A stretch of DNA of 64,000 nt, from assembly GCA_017473615.1 (NCBI GenBank), contig JAFUKL010000035.1, positions 19,443-83,442 of the forward strand. Direction: 5' to 3'. Position numbers and translations under genes: made by a program. The notes below the pieces were generated by a model that was not told the origin of the DNA, ran no database searches, and saw only the letters and a list, made by a program, of their open reading frames with translations. This document shows, one piece after another, positions 10,203 to 17,581 of the stretch (within the stretch, counting starts at the first letter, position 1; each line of letters starts with the position of its first letter). The DNA comes from Muribaculaceae bacterium (GTDB lineage: Bacteria > Bacteroidota > Bacteroidia > Bacteroidales > Muribaculaceae).

Positions 10203-10379
10203 CATTAAATTTATTACAAATAAACAACTTTTCATAAGAAAAAATAACATTTACCGCAATTTAATCTATGAATTGCCATTTTTCAAGGACAAAAAGTTTA
10301 AAACACACCAAAACACAAAAAGATAACATATTAGCAATATTCCAATCACTAAATAATAATAAAAATGTGTGCAAAACGC

Positions 10380-10410
10380 TTGCAAAATGCAAACATTTTG
10401 CATACATTTG
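10380..10410 (+). promoter_or_regulatory. Promoter and inverted-repeat operator of the toxin-antitoxin pair
   Basis: TACATTTG at 10403-10410 fits the -7 consensus, with a weak -33 element (TTGC, 10380-10383) 19 bases upstream. Between them is a perfect 9-base inverted repeat, TGCAAAATG at 10381-10389 and CATTTTGCA at 10394-10402. A further half copy TGCAAAA is at 10370-10376. An operator inside the spacer is what autoregulation by the antitoxin complex would need (inference). Confidence 0.6.
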
Positions 10411-10431
10411 CCATTATAAAAAATAAAAAAC

Positions 10432-10728
10432 ATGGCACAATCAGCATTTACAATCCGCTTGGATTCAGATTTAAAACTTTCTTTTGAGAAACTTTGTTCC
10501 GAATTCGGAATGAGTTCCAACACCGCATTTAATATATTTGTACGTGCTGTCATTAGGAATAGAAGCATTCCTTTTGCAATAGAAAGCACCCCGAGAGAAA
10601 CTTCATTAGAATCAGGGAAGAAAGCTTTTTTGCAAATGCGCGAAATCATTGCACAAAACGGGGTATCAATGTCTTTACAAGAAATAAACAAAGAAATCGG
10701 AGAAACAAGAAAATCCATGCACAAATGA
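10432..10728 (+). CDS. RelB/DinJ-family antitoxin
   Basis: A 98-residue protein. The N-terminal half (FTIRLDSDLKLSFEKL, then GMSSNTAFNIFVRAVI and IPFAIE) has the ribbon-helix-helix pattern of RelB/DinJ antitoxins: a basic beta strand, a helix, and the SS-TAFN turn leading to a second helix. The C-terminal half should wrap and neutralise the partner. Its stop overlaps the start of the PIN gene (ATGA at 10725-10728), so the two are translationally coupled. The inverted repeat at 10381-10402 is the likely site for autorepression. In the family the usual partner is a RelE/YafQ-type RNase, so pairing with a PIN protein is worth noting. Confidence 0.85.
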   Translation: MAQSAFTIRLDSDLKLSFEKLCSEFGMSSNTAFNIFVRAVIRNRSIPFAIESTPRETSLESGKKAFLQMREIIAQNGVSMSLQEINKEIGETRKSMHK

Positions 10729-11150
10729 AAAGGTTTTATGCGGTAATAGATACCAATGTTATCGTTTCAGCTTTAATTTCTTCACATAGCAATGCAGCAA
10801 CAGTATTAATGCTAAAATATGTATTTGACGGAAATGTCATTCCTTTGTTTAATGAAGAAATCTTAGAAGAATACAAAGAAGTACTTAAACGAAAAAAATT
10901 CAAATTGCCAGATTATTTGATAAATACGGTTATAGAAACCATAAAATCAAATGGTATATTTTTGGGACGCACTAAAACAACAGAAGCCATACCGGACGAT
11001 AAAGATATCGTATTTTATGAAGTAAAATTATCTAAAGAAGATTCATTCCTTATAACAGGAAATATTAAACATTTCCCTAAAACACCGTTTGTGGTCACCC
11101 CATCTGAAATGCTTAATATTATAAACGAATCCAACAATTTTCACGATTAA
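10725..11150 (+). CDS. PIN-domain toxin (putative RNase)
   Basis: A 141-residue protein of the PIN family placed in putative toxin-antitoxin components (COG1569-like). Visible features are the first acidic motif IDTNVIVSAL (D9), a middle acidic segment ILEEYKEVLKRKKF and a late acidic cluster IPDDKDIVFYE, followed by SFLITGNIKHFP. These are the metal-binding positions expected of a PIN RNase. It overlaps the antitoxin gene by four bases. The RNA target cannot be told from sequence. The locus is AT-rich compared with its neighbours on the right, which fits mobile toxin-antitoxin cassettes, but no flanking repeats were seen. Confidence 0.85.
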   Translation: MKRFYAVIDTNVIVSALISSHSNAATVLMLKYVFDGNVIPLFNEEILEEYKEVLKRKKFKLPDYLINTVIETIKSNGIFLGRTKTTEAIPDDKDIVFYEVKLSKEDSFLITGNIKHFPKTPFVVTPSEMLNIINESNNFHD

Positions 11151-11175
11151 TATTTTGAGTAAATTTCATAAAACA

Positions 11176-11206
11176 ATTGTGTTTTAAAAGTTTTTTAGTA
11201 CTTTTG
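11176..11206 (+). promoter_or_regulatory. Promoter of the endonuclease/phosphatase gene
   Basis: ATTG at 11176-11179, a 19-base spacer and TACTTTTG at 11199-11206 match the Bacteroidetes promoter pattern. The start codon follows at 11228. Confidence 0.65.
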
Positions 11207-11227
11207 GTTCATCTATTATATAGCGAC

Positions 11228-12262
11228 ATGAAAAAAGTATTTTTTATTATTATGATTGCCGCAGCTTTCTTGGCAACGGCACAACAAAAGAAATATCAGG
11301 TATATGGTGCAGCTTTCTATAATCTGGAAAACCTGTTTGACACCATTAATAATAACGGCAAATATGATCTTGAATTCTCCCCGTTAGGAGCAAGACAATG
11401 GAACGGCGAAAAATATTGGTCTAAAATAGCCAATATGGCTAAAGCCATAAGCCATTTCACCACACAATCCACACCTAAAGGACCTGCCGTGATAGGCGTG
11501 AGTGAAATAGAAAATATCACAGTTCTTCAAGACCTTGTAAAGCACCCGTTGCTAAAAGAATGGAAATTGCAGATAGTTCACCACGACAGTCCCGACCGCC
11601 GAGGCGTGGATGTGGCAATGCTTTATAATCCGCGTTTCTTCAGAGTTTTGAATGTTACCAACGCCACCGTACACGTGGAAGGTTACGACCGGTTTCGCAC
11701 ACGCGACCAGATGTGTGTAACCGGACTGATGGGAGGTGATAAAGTGAGTGTTATCGTAAACCACTGGCCTTCACGCAGTGGAGGCGAAGAAGGCTCAAGA
11801 CCTTTGCGTGCTGCAGCCGCAAAACGTGTAAAACTCACTGTTGACTCTCTGCTTAATGACGACCCGAATCAAGGTATCATCATAATGGGCGACTTAAACG
11901 ATGACCCACACAACGAAAGCGTAGCTAAAGTGCTTGGAGCAAAAAAGAACAAGAAAGACGTTGGCAAAGGCGAACTTTACAACCCTTGTTGGAGTATGCT
12001 TGACAAAGGTATCGGTTCATTGGCTTATTACGGCAGTTGGAATTTCTTCGACCAAATCATTGTTTCCGACTATTTCTTAGGCGACAAAGACAGCGGCAGA
12101 TTATCATTTATGAAGATGAGTGTACTTAATTTTGATTTTCTCATCAACCCCAAAGGACAATACAAAGGTTATCCGCTACGCACCTACTCCGGTGGTGCAT
12201 TCCTCAACGGATTCAGCGATCACTTCCCCACTGAAGTGTATTTGGTAAAAAGAGTTCAGTAG
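11228..12262 (+). CDS. Secreted endonuclease/exonuclease/phosphatase-family protein
   Basis: A 344-residue protein with a signal peptide (MKKVFFIIMIAAAFLATA). The ATG at 11228 was chosen because upstream in-frame codons would overlap the promoter. Motifs of the EEP fold are in order: NLENLFDT, VIGVSEIEN (metal-binding Glu), VNHWPSRSGG, IIMGDLNDDPHNES (catalytic Asp/Asn) and the final FSDHFPTEVYL (catalytic Asp-His). The fold covers DNases, nucleotidases and lipid phosphatases, so the substrate is open. Secreted relatives are common in Bacteroidales. It converges with the DUF456 gene. Confidence 0.88.
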   Translation: MKKVFFIIMIAAAFLATAQQKKYQVYGAAFYNLENLFDTINNNGKYDLEFSPLGARQWNGEKYWSKIANMAKAISHFTTQSTPKGPAVIGVSEIENITVLQDLVKHPLLKEWKLQIVHHDSPDRRGVDVAMLYNPRFFRVLNVTNATVHVEGYDRFRTRDQMCVTGLMGGDKVSVIVNHWPSRSGGEEGSRPLRAAAAKRVKLTVDSLLNDDPNQGIIIMGDLNDDPHNESVAKVLGAKKNKKDVGKGELYNPCWSMLDKGIGSLAYYGSWNFFDQIIVSDYFLGDKDSGRLSFMKMSVLNFDFLINPKGQYKGYPLRTYSGGAFLNGFSDHFPTEVYLVKRVQ

Positions 12263-12284
12263 CAGCCGGTCTTTTCCAAACTTG

Positions 12285-12764
12285 TCACACTAAAGCGCAA
12301 AGCGATGCCGCAAGCATGGATCCGCATGCTATGAGTTTGACTCCCGTTCCCACAAAAAAAGACAGGAACGAGCCTAATGCTGCATGCGTGGCAGAAGCTG
12401 TATCCTTTTTCGCAAATACGATTTCACCCAATAATGCCCCCAGAAAAGGACCGAGCAACGGACCCACAGGCCAAGGCAGAAACATACCCACGACAAGACC
12501 AAGCATCGCACACCAACTCCCTGCCTTGCTCCCTCCGAAACGGCGTGTCATCCACGGTGTAAGGAAGAAATCTATTACCGTTACGATGATGACCACTGCA
12601 GCCCACACCACAAATTCAGTAACACTGAGCCTGACAAAACCGCTCCAATGAGCCAGCAGCATTGCCACATAGCACAAGGGAGGTCCCGGAAGAACGGGTA
12701 CAATGCAACCCGCAAAGCCCAGCAGACAACAGATTATGGCAAGAACCAATATAACGACATCCAT
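12285..12764 (-). CDS. DUF456 family membrane protein
   Basis: A 159-residue protein with several hydrophobic segments and glycine-rich loops (PVLPGPPLCYVAMLL, GLVVGMFLPWPVGPLLGP, LGALLGEIVF), the pattern of the DUF456 family, whose function is not known. The ATG at 12764 was chosen because a longer frame from 12815 would overlap the esterase gene. The start lies seven bases past the esterase stop, so both probably share a transcript. Confidence 0.85.
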   Translation of the reverse strand: MDVVILVLAIICCLLGFAGCIVPVLPGPPLCYVAMLLAHWSGFVRLSVTEFVVWAAVVIIVTVIDFFLTPWMTRRFGGSKAGSWCAMLGLVVGMFLPWPVGPLLGPFLGALLGEIVFAKKDTASATHAALGSFLSFFVGTGVKLIACGSMLAASLCALV

Positions 12765-12771
12765 AGGCACA

Positions 12772-14046
12772 TCATTTATTAAGTTCTTCAATAATCCATT
12801 TCCACATGGCAGCAACCTGTTCAGGATAAAGCCAATGACCTGTATTTTCGCCTATAGACAGAATTTTGGGAGCAGTTATTGCATTATATGTGGCATAAGT
12901 GGTTGTAGGCGCACATACAATATCATTGAAACCGAAAGCATAGTACACCGGAGCTTTTAATCCTCGTGCAAAATTGGAAGTATCAAAATACCTCATGGTC
13001 TCAATTTTCTCTTTAGTGCGATTACTTTTGTTCTTAAAAATGTGCGGCCATCCGCCGGCACGACCGTTAATATACCCCTCATGGTCACATAAGGCAGGGA
13101 AATAAACAGCAGAAGCAAGGATGCGACTGTCAAGACATGAGACTGCAACCGACAACGCACCTCCCTGACTACCACCGAGAGTTCCGACTTTACCATTGCA
13201 CTGCGGCAATGATTGTAGGAAATCAATACCCTTCACACAACCAAGGTATACACGTCGGTAGAAATAAGTATATTTATTTTCGGCACCGGTAATATAATAA
13301 TCAGATAAAACGCCATTTGACAAATCACCATATATACTGCCTTCAAGATTTACAGGTATACCGTGTATTCCCAGTTCCAAGACTATCACGCCCTGAGATG
13401 CATGAAAGACATCGCCACTCTTAGGAGACACATTTGCTCCCGGCAAACGAAGAATTGCAGGATATTTACCCTCAGCTTTCGGCATGGTGAGAATACCATA
13501 CATTCTTGAACCGCCTATATTACCGTATGACACATGATATACATTAACATCATCAGTACAGCGGTCGGCAAGTAATTCCATTCTCGGATTCAACTCCACT
13601 TTTTTTACCTGTTCAACCCCTTTGCGCCAAAATTCATCAAAATCCTCGGGAAGAGGCGTAACAGGTTGCAATTTATCCACATCAAAGCCCACAGTGGACA
13701 TCGATGTATATTTTTTACCTTCATGCTCTACCGATGCTTTCACCCTCAAGAATCCGGGAGTTTTCATCGTACCCACCTTTATCGCAGTCTCATTGCCTTT
13801 CAGCGTAACTGTTTTCTTTTCATGCGCAGGCATGAGGTCTTTACTTATCTCATAATCGACAACAGCACCATTCAGTGCCATTCCGCAATCAAGCGCAATC
13901 AACTTCATTTTAGCCTGTTCACCGGCACGGTAAAGCGCATCGGCATGGTCGGGAACAAGAATCAACTGCACCTTGGATACACCCGGCTGAGCCATCAGCA
14001 ACACTGCCGTTAAGACAGCCGACATAGTTAACATTACACGTTTCAT
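12772..14046 (-). CDS. Secreted acetyl-xylan esterase-like (CE7, AXE1) alpha/beta hydrolase
   Basis: A 424-residue protein with a signal peptide (MKRVMLTMSAVLTAVLLMA). After a ~110-residue N-terminal beta-type domain comes an AXE1/cephalosporin-C deacetylase domain. The nucleophile serine is in GGSQGGALS, the acid in GFNDIVCAPTT and the histidine in ENTGHWLYPE, giving a complete triad. Known relatives remove acetyl groups from xylan-derived and other sugars; the substrate here is inferred only. DUF456 follows it. Confidence 0.87.
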   Translation of the reverse strand: MKRVMLTMSAVLTAVLLMAQPGVSKVQLILVPDHADALYRAGEQAKMKLIALDCGMALNGAVVDYEISKDLMPAHEKKTVTLKGNETAIKVGTMKTPGFLRVKASVEHEGKKYTSMSTVGFDVDKLQPVTPLPEDFDEFWRKGVEQVKKVELNPRMELLADRCTDDVNVYHVSYGNIGGSRMYGILTMPKAEGKYPAILRLPGANVSPKSGDVFHASQGVIVLELGIHGIPVNLEGSIYGDLSNGVLSDYYITGAENKYTYFYRRVYLGCVKGIDFLQSLPQCNGKVGTLGGSQGGALSVAVSCLDSRILASAVYFPALCDHEGYINGRAGGWPHIFKNKSNRTKEKIETMRYFDTSNFARGLKAPVYYAFGFNDIVCAPTTTYATYNAITAPKILSIGENTGHWLYPEQVAAMWKWIIEELNK

Positions 14047-14073
14047 ATATTTTTCATAAATTAGTTTCCATCA

Positions 14074-14106
14074 CAAAGATAACTAAAGGCTGACGAAAAA
14101 ATCAAA
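14074..14106 (-). promoter_or_regulatory. Promoter of the CE7-like esterase gene
   Basis: On the minus strand TTTG (14106-14103), a 21-base spacer and TATCTTTG (14081-14074) fit the consensus. The start codon is at 14046. Confidence 0.65.
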
Positions 14107-14197
14107 ATTCACCAAAAAAATCCACACGCCAAACAAGAAACAGAGCGGAAGAAGCCTCAGCCTCATCCGCTCCACAATCCGTATTATTTTTTGTTTA

Positions 14198-14671
14198 TCA
14201 CTTCTTGCCGTCCTTATAATGGATAGGAACTTCACGGTTTATACTTTGCTCCAATGATATAAGCGTTTCAGTAGACATAACACCTTCTATATGCTGTATC
14301 TTATCATTAAGCAATTCCATCAAATGCTGGTTATCTCGGGCATAAAGCTTTATAAGTACAGTATATGGACCTGTAGTGAAATGACATTCCACCACTTCAG
14401 GAATCTGTTCAAGAGCTGCCACAGCTTGACGGTACATTGAGCCTTTCTCCAAGCTCACACCCACGTATGTACATGTGGAATAACCCAATATCTTGGGATT
14501 AACATGATAACCGGAACCTGTTATCACTTCCATATCAATCATTCGCTGAATGCGTTGATGTATTGCTGCACGAGAAACACCGCATTCCAGTGCAACGTCC
14601 TTTGATGGAATGCGTGCGTTTTTCATTATTATCTCTAAGATTTTTCTATCAAGATTATCAATTCTTTCCAT
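14198..14671 (-). CDS. Lrp/AsnC-family transcriptional regulator
   Basis: A 157-residue protein of normal length for the family. An N-terminal helix-turn-helix (LDRKILEIIMKNARIPSKDV, then GVSRAAIHQRIQRM) is followed by the ligand-binding RAM domain (VGVSLEKGSMYR, VVECHFTTGPYTVLIKLYA). Such proteins form octamers and sense amino acids or related small molecules. It stands alone with its own promoter, so its targets cannot be told from context. Confidence 0.92.
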   Translation of the reverse strand: MERIDNLDRKILEIIMKNARIPSKDVALECGVSRAAIHQRIQRMIDMEVITGSGYHVNPKILGYSTCTYVGVSLEKGSMYRQAVAALEQIPEVVECHFTTGPYTVLIKLYARDNQHLMELLNDKIQHIEGVMSTETLISLEQSINREVPIHYKDGKK

Positions 14672-14699
14672 GAGTATATAGTTGTTGTAAGATTTATTG

Positions 14700-14707
14700 C
14701 AAATATA
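14700..14707 (-). promoter_or_regulatory. -7 box upstream of the Lrp-type regulator
   Basis: TATATTTG on the minus strand, about 30 bases before the start codon. A CTTG 23 bases further upstream (14734-14731) is a weak candidate -33 element. Confidence 0.5.
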
Positions 14708-14842
14708 TGAGAATTATTTTTAATTTCTATCAAGAATTTGTCATTTTGTGATTTTTTTACGCAATTTCGCAATTATCACAGTTTCTGCAGCTCCCACACG
14801 CAAGCAAATCATGCCTTCATATTATCATAATGCCAAAACAGA

Positions 14843-14878
14843 CAAAAAAAGCGGCATGCCCTAAACAGCACACCGCTT
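14843..14878 (-). terminator. Rho-independent terminator of the FKBP operon
   Basis: Arms 14849-14859 and 14868-14878 pair at 9 of 11 positions around an eight-base loop. A run of seven T follows on the minus strand (A at 14844-14850). It lies 25 bases past the stop of the second FKBP gene. Confidence 0.85.
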
Positions 14879-14902
14879 ATCCGTTTTAACGTTATTATAT
14901 AC

Positions 14903-15757
14903 TTATTTTTTATTTTCTTCAAGACCTATAGTCTCTACATCGAAGATAAGCATTTCATTTGGTTCGATAGGACCACTGCCATCCAAGCCATAAGCAAGTT
15001 CGCCGGGAATATAAAGAACATAAACAGCACCCGGACTCATCAATTGGAACATTTCGCCCATACCCTTGATAACGCCCATAGCCGACATAGGAACAGCTTT
15101 ATCTTTGCTGCTGTCAAATTCTTTACCATCCAAATGACGTCCTGCATATTTCACCATAATACGGTCAGTCTTAGCAAAAGTCTTGCCGTTACCTTCCTTA
15201 ATTACCTTATAGTAAACGCCACCTTCCGACTTCTTTACTTCCGGATTATTGGCAAGTGAATCTGCGGTGAAACGTTCCTCATTCTTCTTATTAGCGATAG
15301 CACGAGGATCTTTAGCCTTAGATTTCTGAGACAATTCTCTCATCAATCGCATTACTTCCATTTGGTAAGTTGACGGATTCTTTGCAGAATCACTCATGAA
15401 AGCCTTCTTGAAAGCATTAAACCATTTAGATGCACTCAATTCCACCTGCTCACGTTCCTTGATTTGGCTAAGCATACCTTTCACTTGAGAACCCATCTGC
15501 ACACCCTGCATGTAGCTTGACTTGGATTCATCCATTTTCAACACCATCTGAAGACCTGCCAAAAATTCTCTCTTATCGAAAGTAGAATCGTTCATGCTCT
15601 TCATTTCGCCAGCCACACCATAACCGTACATTTCACCAAGTAAAACATTAAGGGTATCCACTTGAGGATCTTCCTCAACCTTACAGTTGTTTCCGTTGCA
15701 ACTTGCCAATGAGCCAAGTCCCATAACGATTGCTGCCGTTAAAAATAACTTTTTCAT
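14903..15757 (-). CDS. FKBP-type peptidyl-prolyl isomerase, lipoprotein
   Basis: A 284-residue protein read from the ATG at 15757; the codon two residues upstream is TTG. A lipoprotein signal ends in LGSLASC, so it is likely anchored in the outer envelope. Residues ~30-160 form a helical FKBP N-terminal (dimerisation) domain, and ~170-284 the FKBP catalytic domain (VKYAGRHLDGKEFDSS, then GAVYVLYIPGELAYG). It should speed proline isomerisation during folding of exported proteins. It lies 30 bases after a second FKBP gene and before a terminator, so the two form an operon. Confidence 0.93.
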   Translation of the reverse strand: MKKLFLTAAIVMGLGSLASCNGNNCKVEEDPQVDTLNVLLGEMYGYGVAGEMKSMNDSTFDKREFLAGLQMVLKMDESKSSYMQGVQMGSQVKGMLSQIKEREQVELSASKWFNAFKKAFMSDSAKNPSTYQMEVMRLMRELSQKSKAKDPRAIANKKNEERFTADSLANNPEVKKSEGGVYYKVIKEGNGKTFAKTDRIMVKYAGRHLDGKEFDSSKDKAVPMSAMGVIKGMGEMFQLMSPGAVYVLYIPGELAYGLDGSGPIEPNEMLIFDVETIGLEENKK

Positions 15758-15787
15758 AATCAATTAATTGTTTTATTCTTTATTTTA

Positions 15788-16381
15788 TTACTTCATAATT
15801 TCAATAAGTTGCACATCGAAAATCAACGCCGTATCAGGACCGATTAGAGGACCTGCTCCATTAGCCCCGTAAGCAAGTTCCGACGGGATGAACAATCTCC
15901 ATTCCGCTCCGGGTTTCATCATCTGCAAAGCCTCTACCCATCCGGGAATAACCTGATTCACGCCAAACACCGCAGGTTCGCCACGTTGAACAGAACTATC
16001 AAACACTTTTCCATCAATCAGGCATCCGGTATAATGTACTTTCACTGTATCGGAAGCCTTAGGCGATTCACCTTCACCCTCCTTAATAATTTGGTATTGT
16101 AAACCCGATTTTGTTACTTTTACCTCCGGACGCTTAGCATTTTCCGCAAGATAGGTTTCACAAGCCTTTTTATTGGCAAGACGGGTATCCTCTTCCAATT
16201 GTGTAAAATAGTCATTTACTATCTGCTTTGCCTCATCATAAGTCATCAGCATTTCAGCTCCGCCGTAAACAGCCTTTAATGCCGCAGCGAAATCATCGGT
16301 ATTCAATGCCCTTACTCCGGAACGTTGAAAGTTGTTTCCCATGCTCAAGCCTAACGCATAACTCAATTTATCCATTTCCAT
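15788..16381 (-). CDS. FKBP-type peptidyl-prolyl isomerase, no signal peptide
   Basis: A 197-residue protein (ATG at 16381; a second ATG at 16375 is equally possible). It starts DKLSYALGLSMGNNFQ, the FKBP N-terminal domain, and continues into the catalytic domain (VKVHYTGCLIDGKVFDSS, VIPGWVEALQMMKPG, LFIPSELAYG). There is no signal peptide, so it is probably cytoplasmic, unlike its downstream paralogue. First gene of the two-gene FKBP operon. Confidence 0.92.
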   Translation of the reverse strand: MEMDKLSYALGLSMGNNFQRSGVRALNTDDFAAALKAVYGGAEMLMTYDEAKQIVNDYFTQLEEDTRLANKKACETYLAENAKRPEVKVTKSGLQYQIIKEGEGESPKASDTVKVHYTGCLIDGKVFDSSVQRGEPAVFGVNQVIPGWVEALQMMKPGAEWRLFIPSELAYGANGAGPLIGPDTALIFDVQLIEIMK

Positions 16382-16432
16382 GTTTTGCTTTCAATATATT
16401 ATTTAAATTTATCCTTTTTGACAATCAAGTTA

Positions 16433-16440
16433 CAAAGTTA
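16433..16440 (-). promoter_or_regulatory. -7 box of the FKBP operon
   Basis: TAACTTTG on the minus strand, 52 bases before the start codon. No good -33 element is seen at the expected distance. Confidence 0.5.
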
Positions 16441-16484
16441 GATTTAATTAATTTCTTGATAACTATATTTTGAATAAAAAATAT

Positions 16485-16492
16485 TAAATTTG
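16485..16492 (+). promoter_or_regulatory. -7 box upstream of the sirtuin gene
   Basis: TAAATTTG matches TAnnTTTG and lies about 90 bases before the chosen start at 16583. It is divergent from the FKBP promoter. The -33 element is unclear. Confidence 0.45.
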
Positions 16493-16582
16493 TCAATAAA
16501 GTTGATTTTTCTCAGGCAAATCTTCTTAAAGCCAAACAAATCAACCCATAAAACAGTTTTGTCAAGTAACAATCATTTAACA

Positions 16583-17278
16583 ATGAAAAAATTAGTAATC
16601 TCATCAGGTGCAGGAATAAGTGCCGAAAGCGGAGTAAGCACTTTCAGGGACGCAGGCGGACTTTGGGAGAATTATCCGGTAATGAAAGTGGCAAGCGCCG
16701 ACGGATTCCGCGAAAATCCGGAATTGGTACACGAATTCTACAACAAGCGGCGTGAGCAGCTGCTCACAGTCCAACCCAATAACGCCCATCTGATACTCAA
16801 GGACTTGGAGAAAGATTTCGATGTGCAGATAATAACTCAAAACGTGGACAATCTGCACGAAAGAGCCGGCTCATCAAAGGTTCTGCATCTACATGGCGAA
16901 CTGATGAAAATTCGCTCCATGAAACACCCCGAAAGAATTTACGAACTCAAAGAGACAAACCTACACACATCAATCGACACACGAGATGAATACGGCGACC
17001 CGGTACGCCCTCATATCGTATTTTTCCAAGAAGATGTTCCGAATTTCCAACCTGCCGTAGAGATGGTTCAAGAAGCCGACATTTTTGTGGTAATAGGCAC
17101 TTCACTGGTGGTTTATCCTGCTGCAAGCCTGCTGTATTATGTGCGTAAAGGAACTCCCATATACTACATAGACCCCAACCCTGCGCAAGTTCCAAGCGAC
17201 CGCAATATAACGGTAATTCCCAAGAAAGCGACCGAGGGTGTGACTGAACTTGCAAAAATTCTCAGGAACTCCCTATAA
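16583..17278 (+). CDS. Sir2-family NAD-dependent protein deacylase lacking zinc cysteines
   Basis: A 231-residue sirtuin read from the ATG at 16583; a longer frame uses a TTG at 16490 that falls within the promoter. NAD-binding motifs are clear: SSGAGISAESGVSTFRDAGG, TQNVDNLHERAG with the catalytic His in LHLHGE, and IGTSLVVYPAA. The small domain that normally carries four zinc-binding cysteines has none, and the whole protein contains no cysteine. Short zinc-less sirtuins are known in Bacteroidetes. It should remove acyl groups from lysines using NAD, but the substrate is unknown. Confidence 0.92.
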   Translation: MKKLVISSGAGISAESGVSTFRDAGGLWENYPVMKVASADGFRENPELVHEFYNKRREQLLTVQPNNAHLILKDLEKDFDVQIITQNVDNLHERAGSSKVLHLHGELMKIRSMKHPERIYELKETNLHTSIDTRDEYGDPVRPHIVFFQEDVPNFQPAVEMVQEADIFVVIGTSLVVYPAASLLYYVRKGTPIYYIDPNPAQVPSDRNITVIPKKATEGVTELAKILRNSL

Positions 17279-17286
17279 AGTTTGAA

Positions 17287-17336
17287 AAGCAGATAAAGCA
17301 ATCAACTACATAACAAAGCTTTATCTGCTTTTTTTG
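17287..17336 (+). terminator. Rho-independent terminator after the sirtuin gene
   Basis: AAGCAGATAAAGC (17287-17299) pairs perfectly with GCTTTATCTGCTT (17318-17330), followed by a T run. It separates the sirtuin from the division/cell-wall cluster. Confidence 0.9.
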
Positions 17337-17368
17337 TGATAAACAGAATCCTTTTTTTCTCTTTATTC

Positions 17369-17392
17369 TTTTGTTTACATTTGCAAACAAAA
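17369..17392 (+). promoter_or_regulatory. Inverted repeat around a -7 box upstream of the dcw cluster
   Basis: TTTTGTTT (17369-17376) and AAACAAAA (17385-17392) form a perfect 8-base inverted repeat around an 8-base spacer. TACATTTG at 17376-17383, a fit to TAnnTTTG, sits inside it. It may be an upstream dcw promoter with an operator (inference). Confidence 0.4.
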
Positions 17393-17454
17393 ATCATCTT
17401 TCCGGGGGTTGTTAATAACTTTTTTATAATAATGTGTAAAAAAGTGAGTTTTGA

Positions 17455-17518
17455 TTTGTAAATTTCAAGGAATAATATTTAACTTTACAATCTGAATCGT
17501 AAGTGCCGAATCGGCACT
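17455..17518 (+). promoter_or_regulatory. Main dcw-cluster promoter with palindrome near the transcription start
   Basis: TTTG at 17455-17458, a 21-base spacer and TAACTTTA at 17480-17487 fit the promoter pattern with one mismatch. Just downstream AGTGCCGA (17502-17509) and TCGGCACT (17511-17518) form a perfect 8-base inverted repeat around one base. This could be an operator or a hairpin at the start of the mRNA. The rest of the 17279-17581 gap holds the sirtuin terminator and the upstream inverted repeat; there is no mraZ gene. Confidence 0.6.
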
Positions 17519-17581
17519 GTAACAATCAGAGTATTATAGGCAAAAAACGCAGGTATTTATAGTTGTAAACCGACAAAAAAA

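Noticed and set aside
10266-10724. 152-residue minus-strand frame over the antitoxin gene
   Set aside because: The plus-strand frame encodes a clear RelB-type antitoxin with promoter and coupled partner; the minus frame has no domain.
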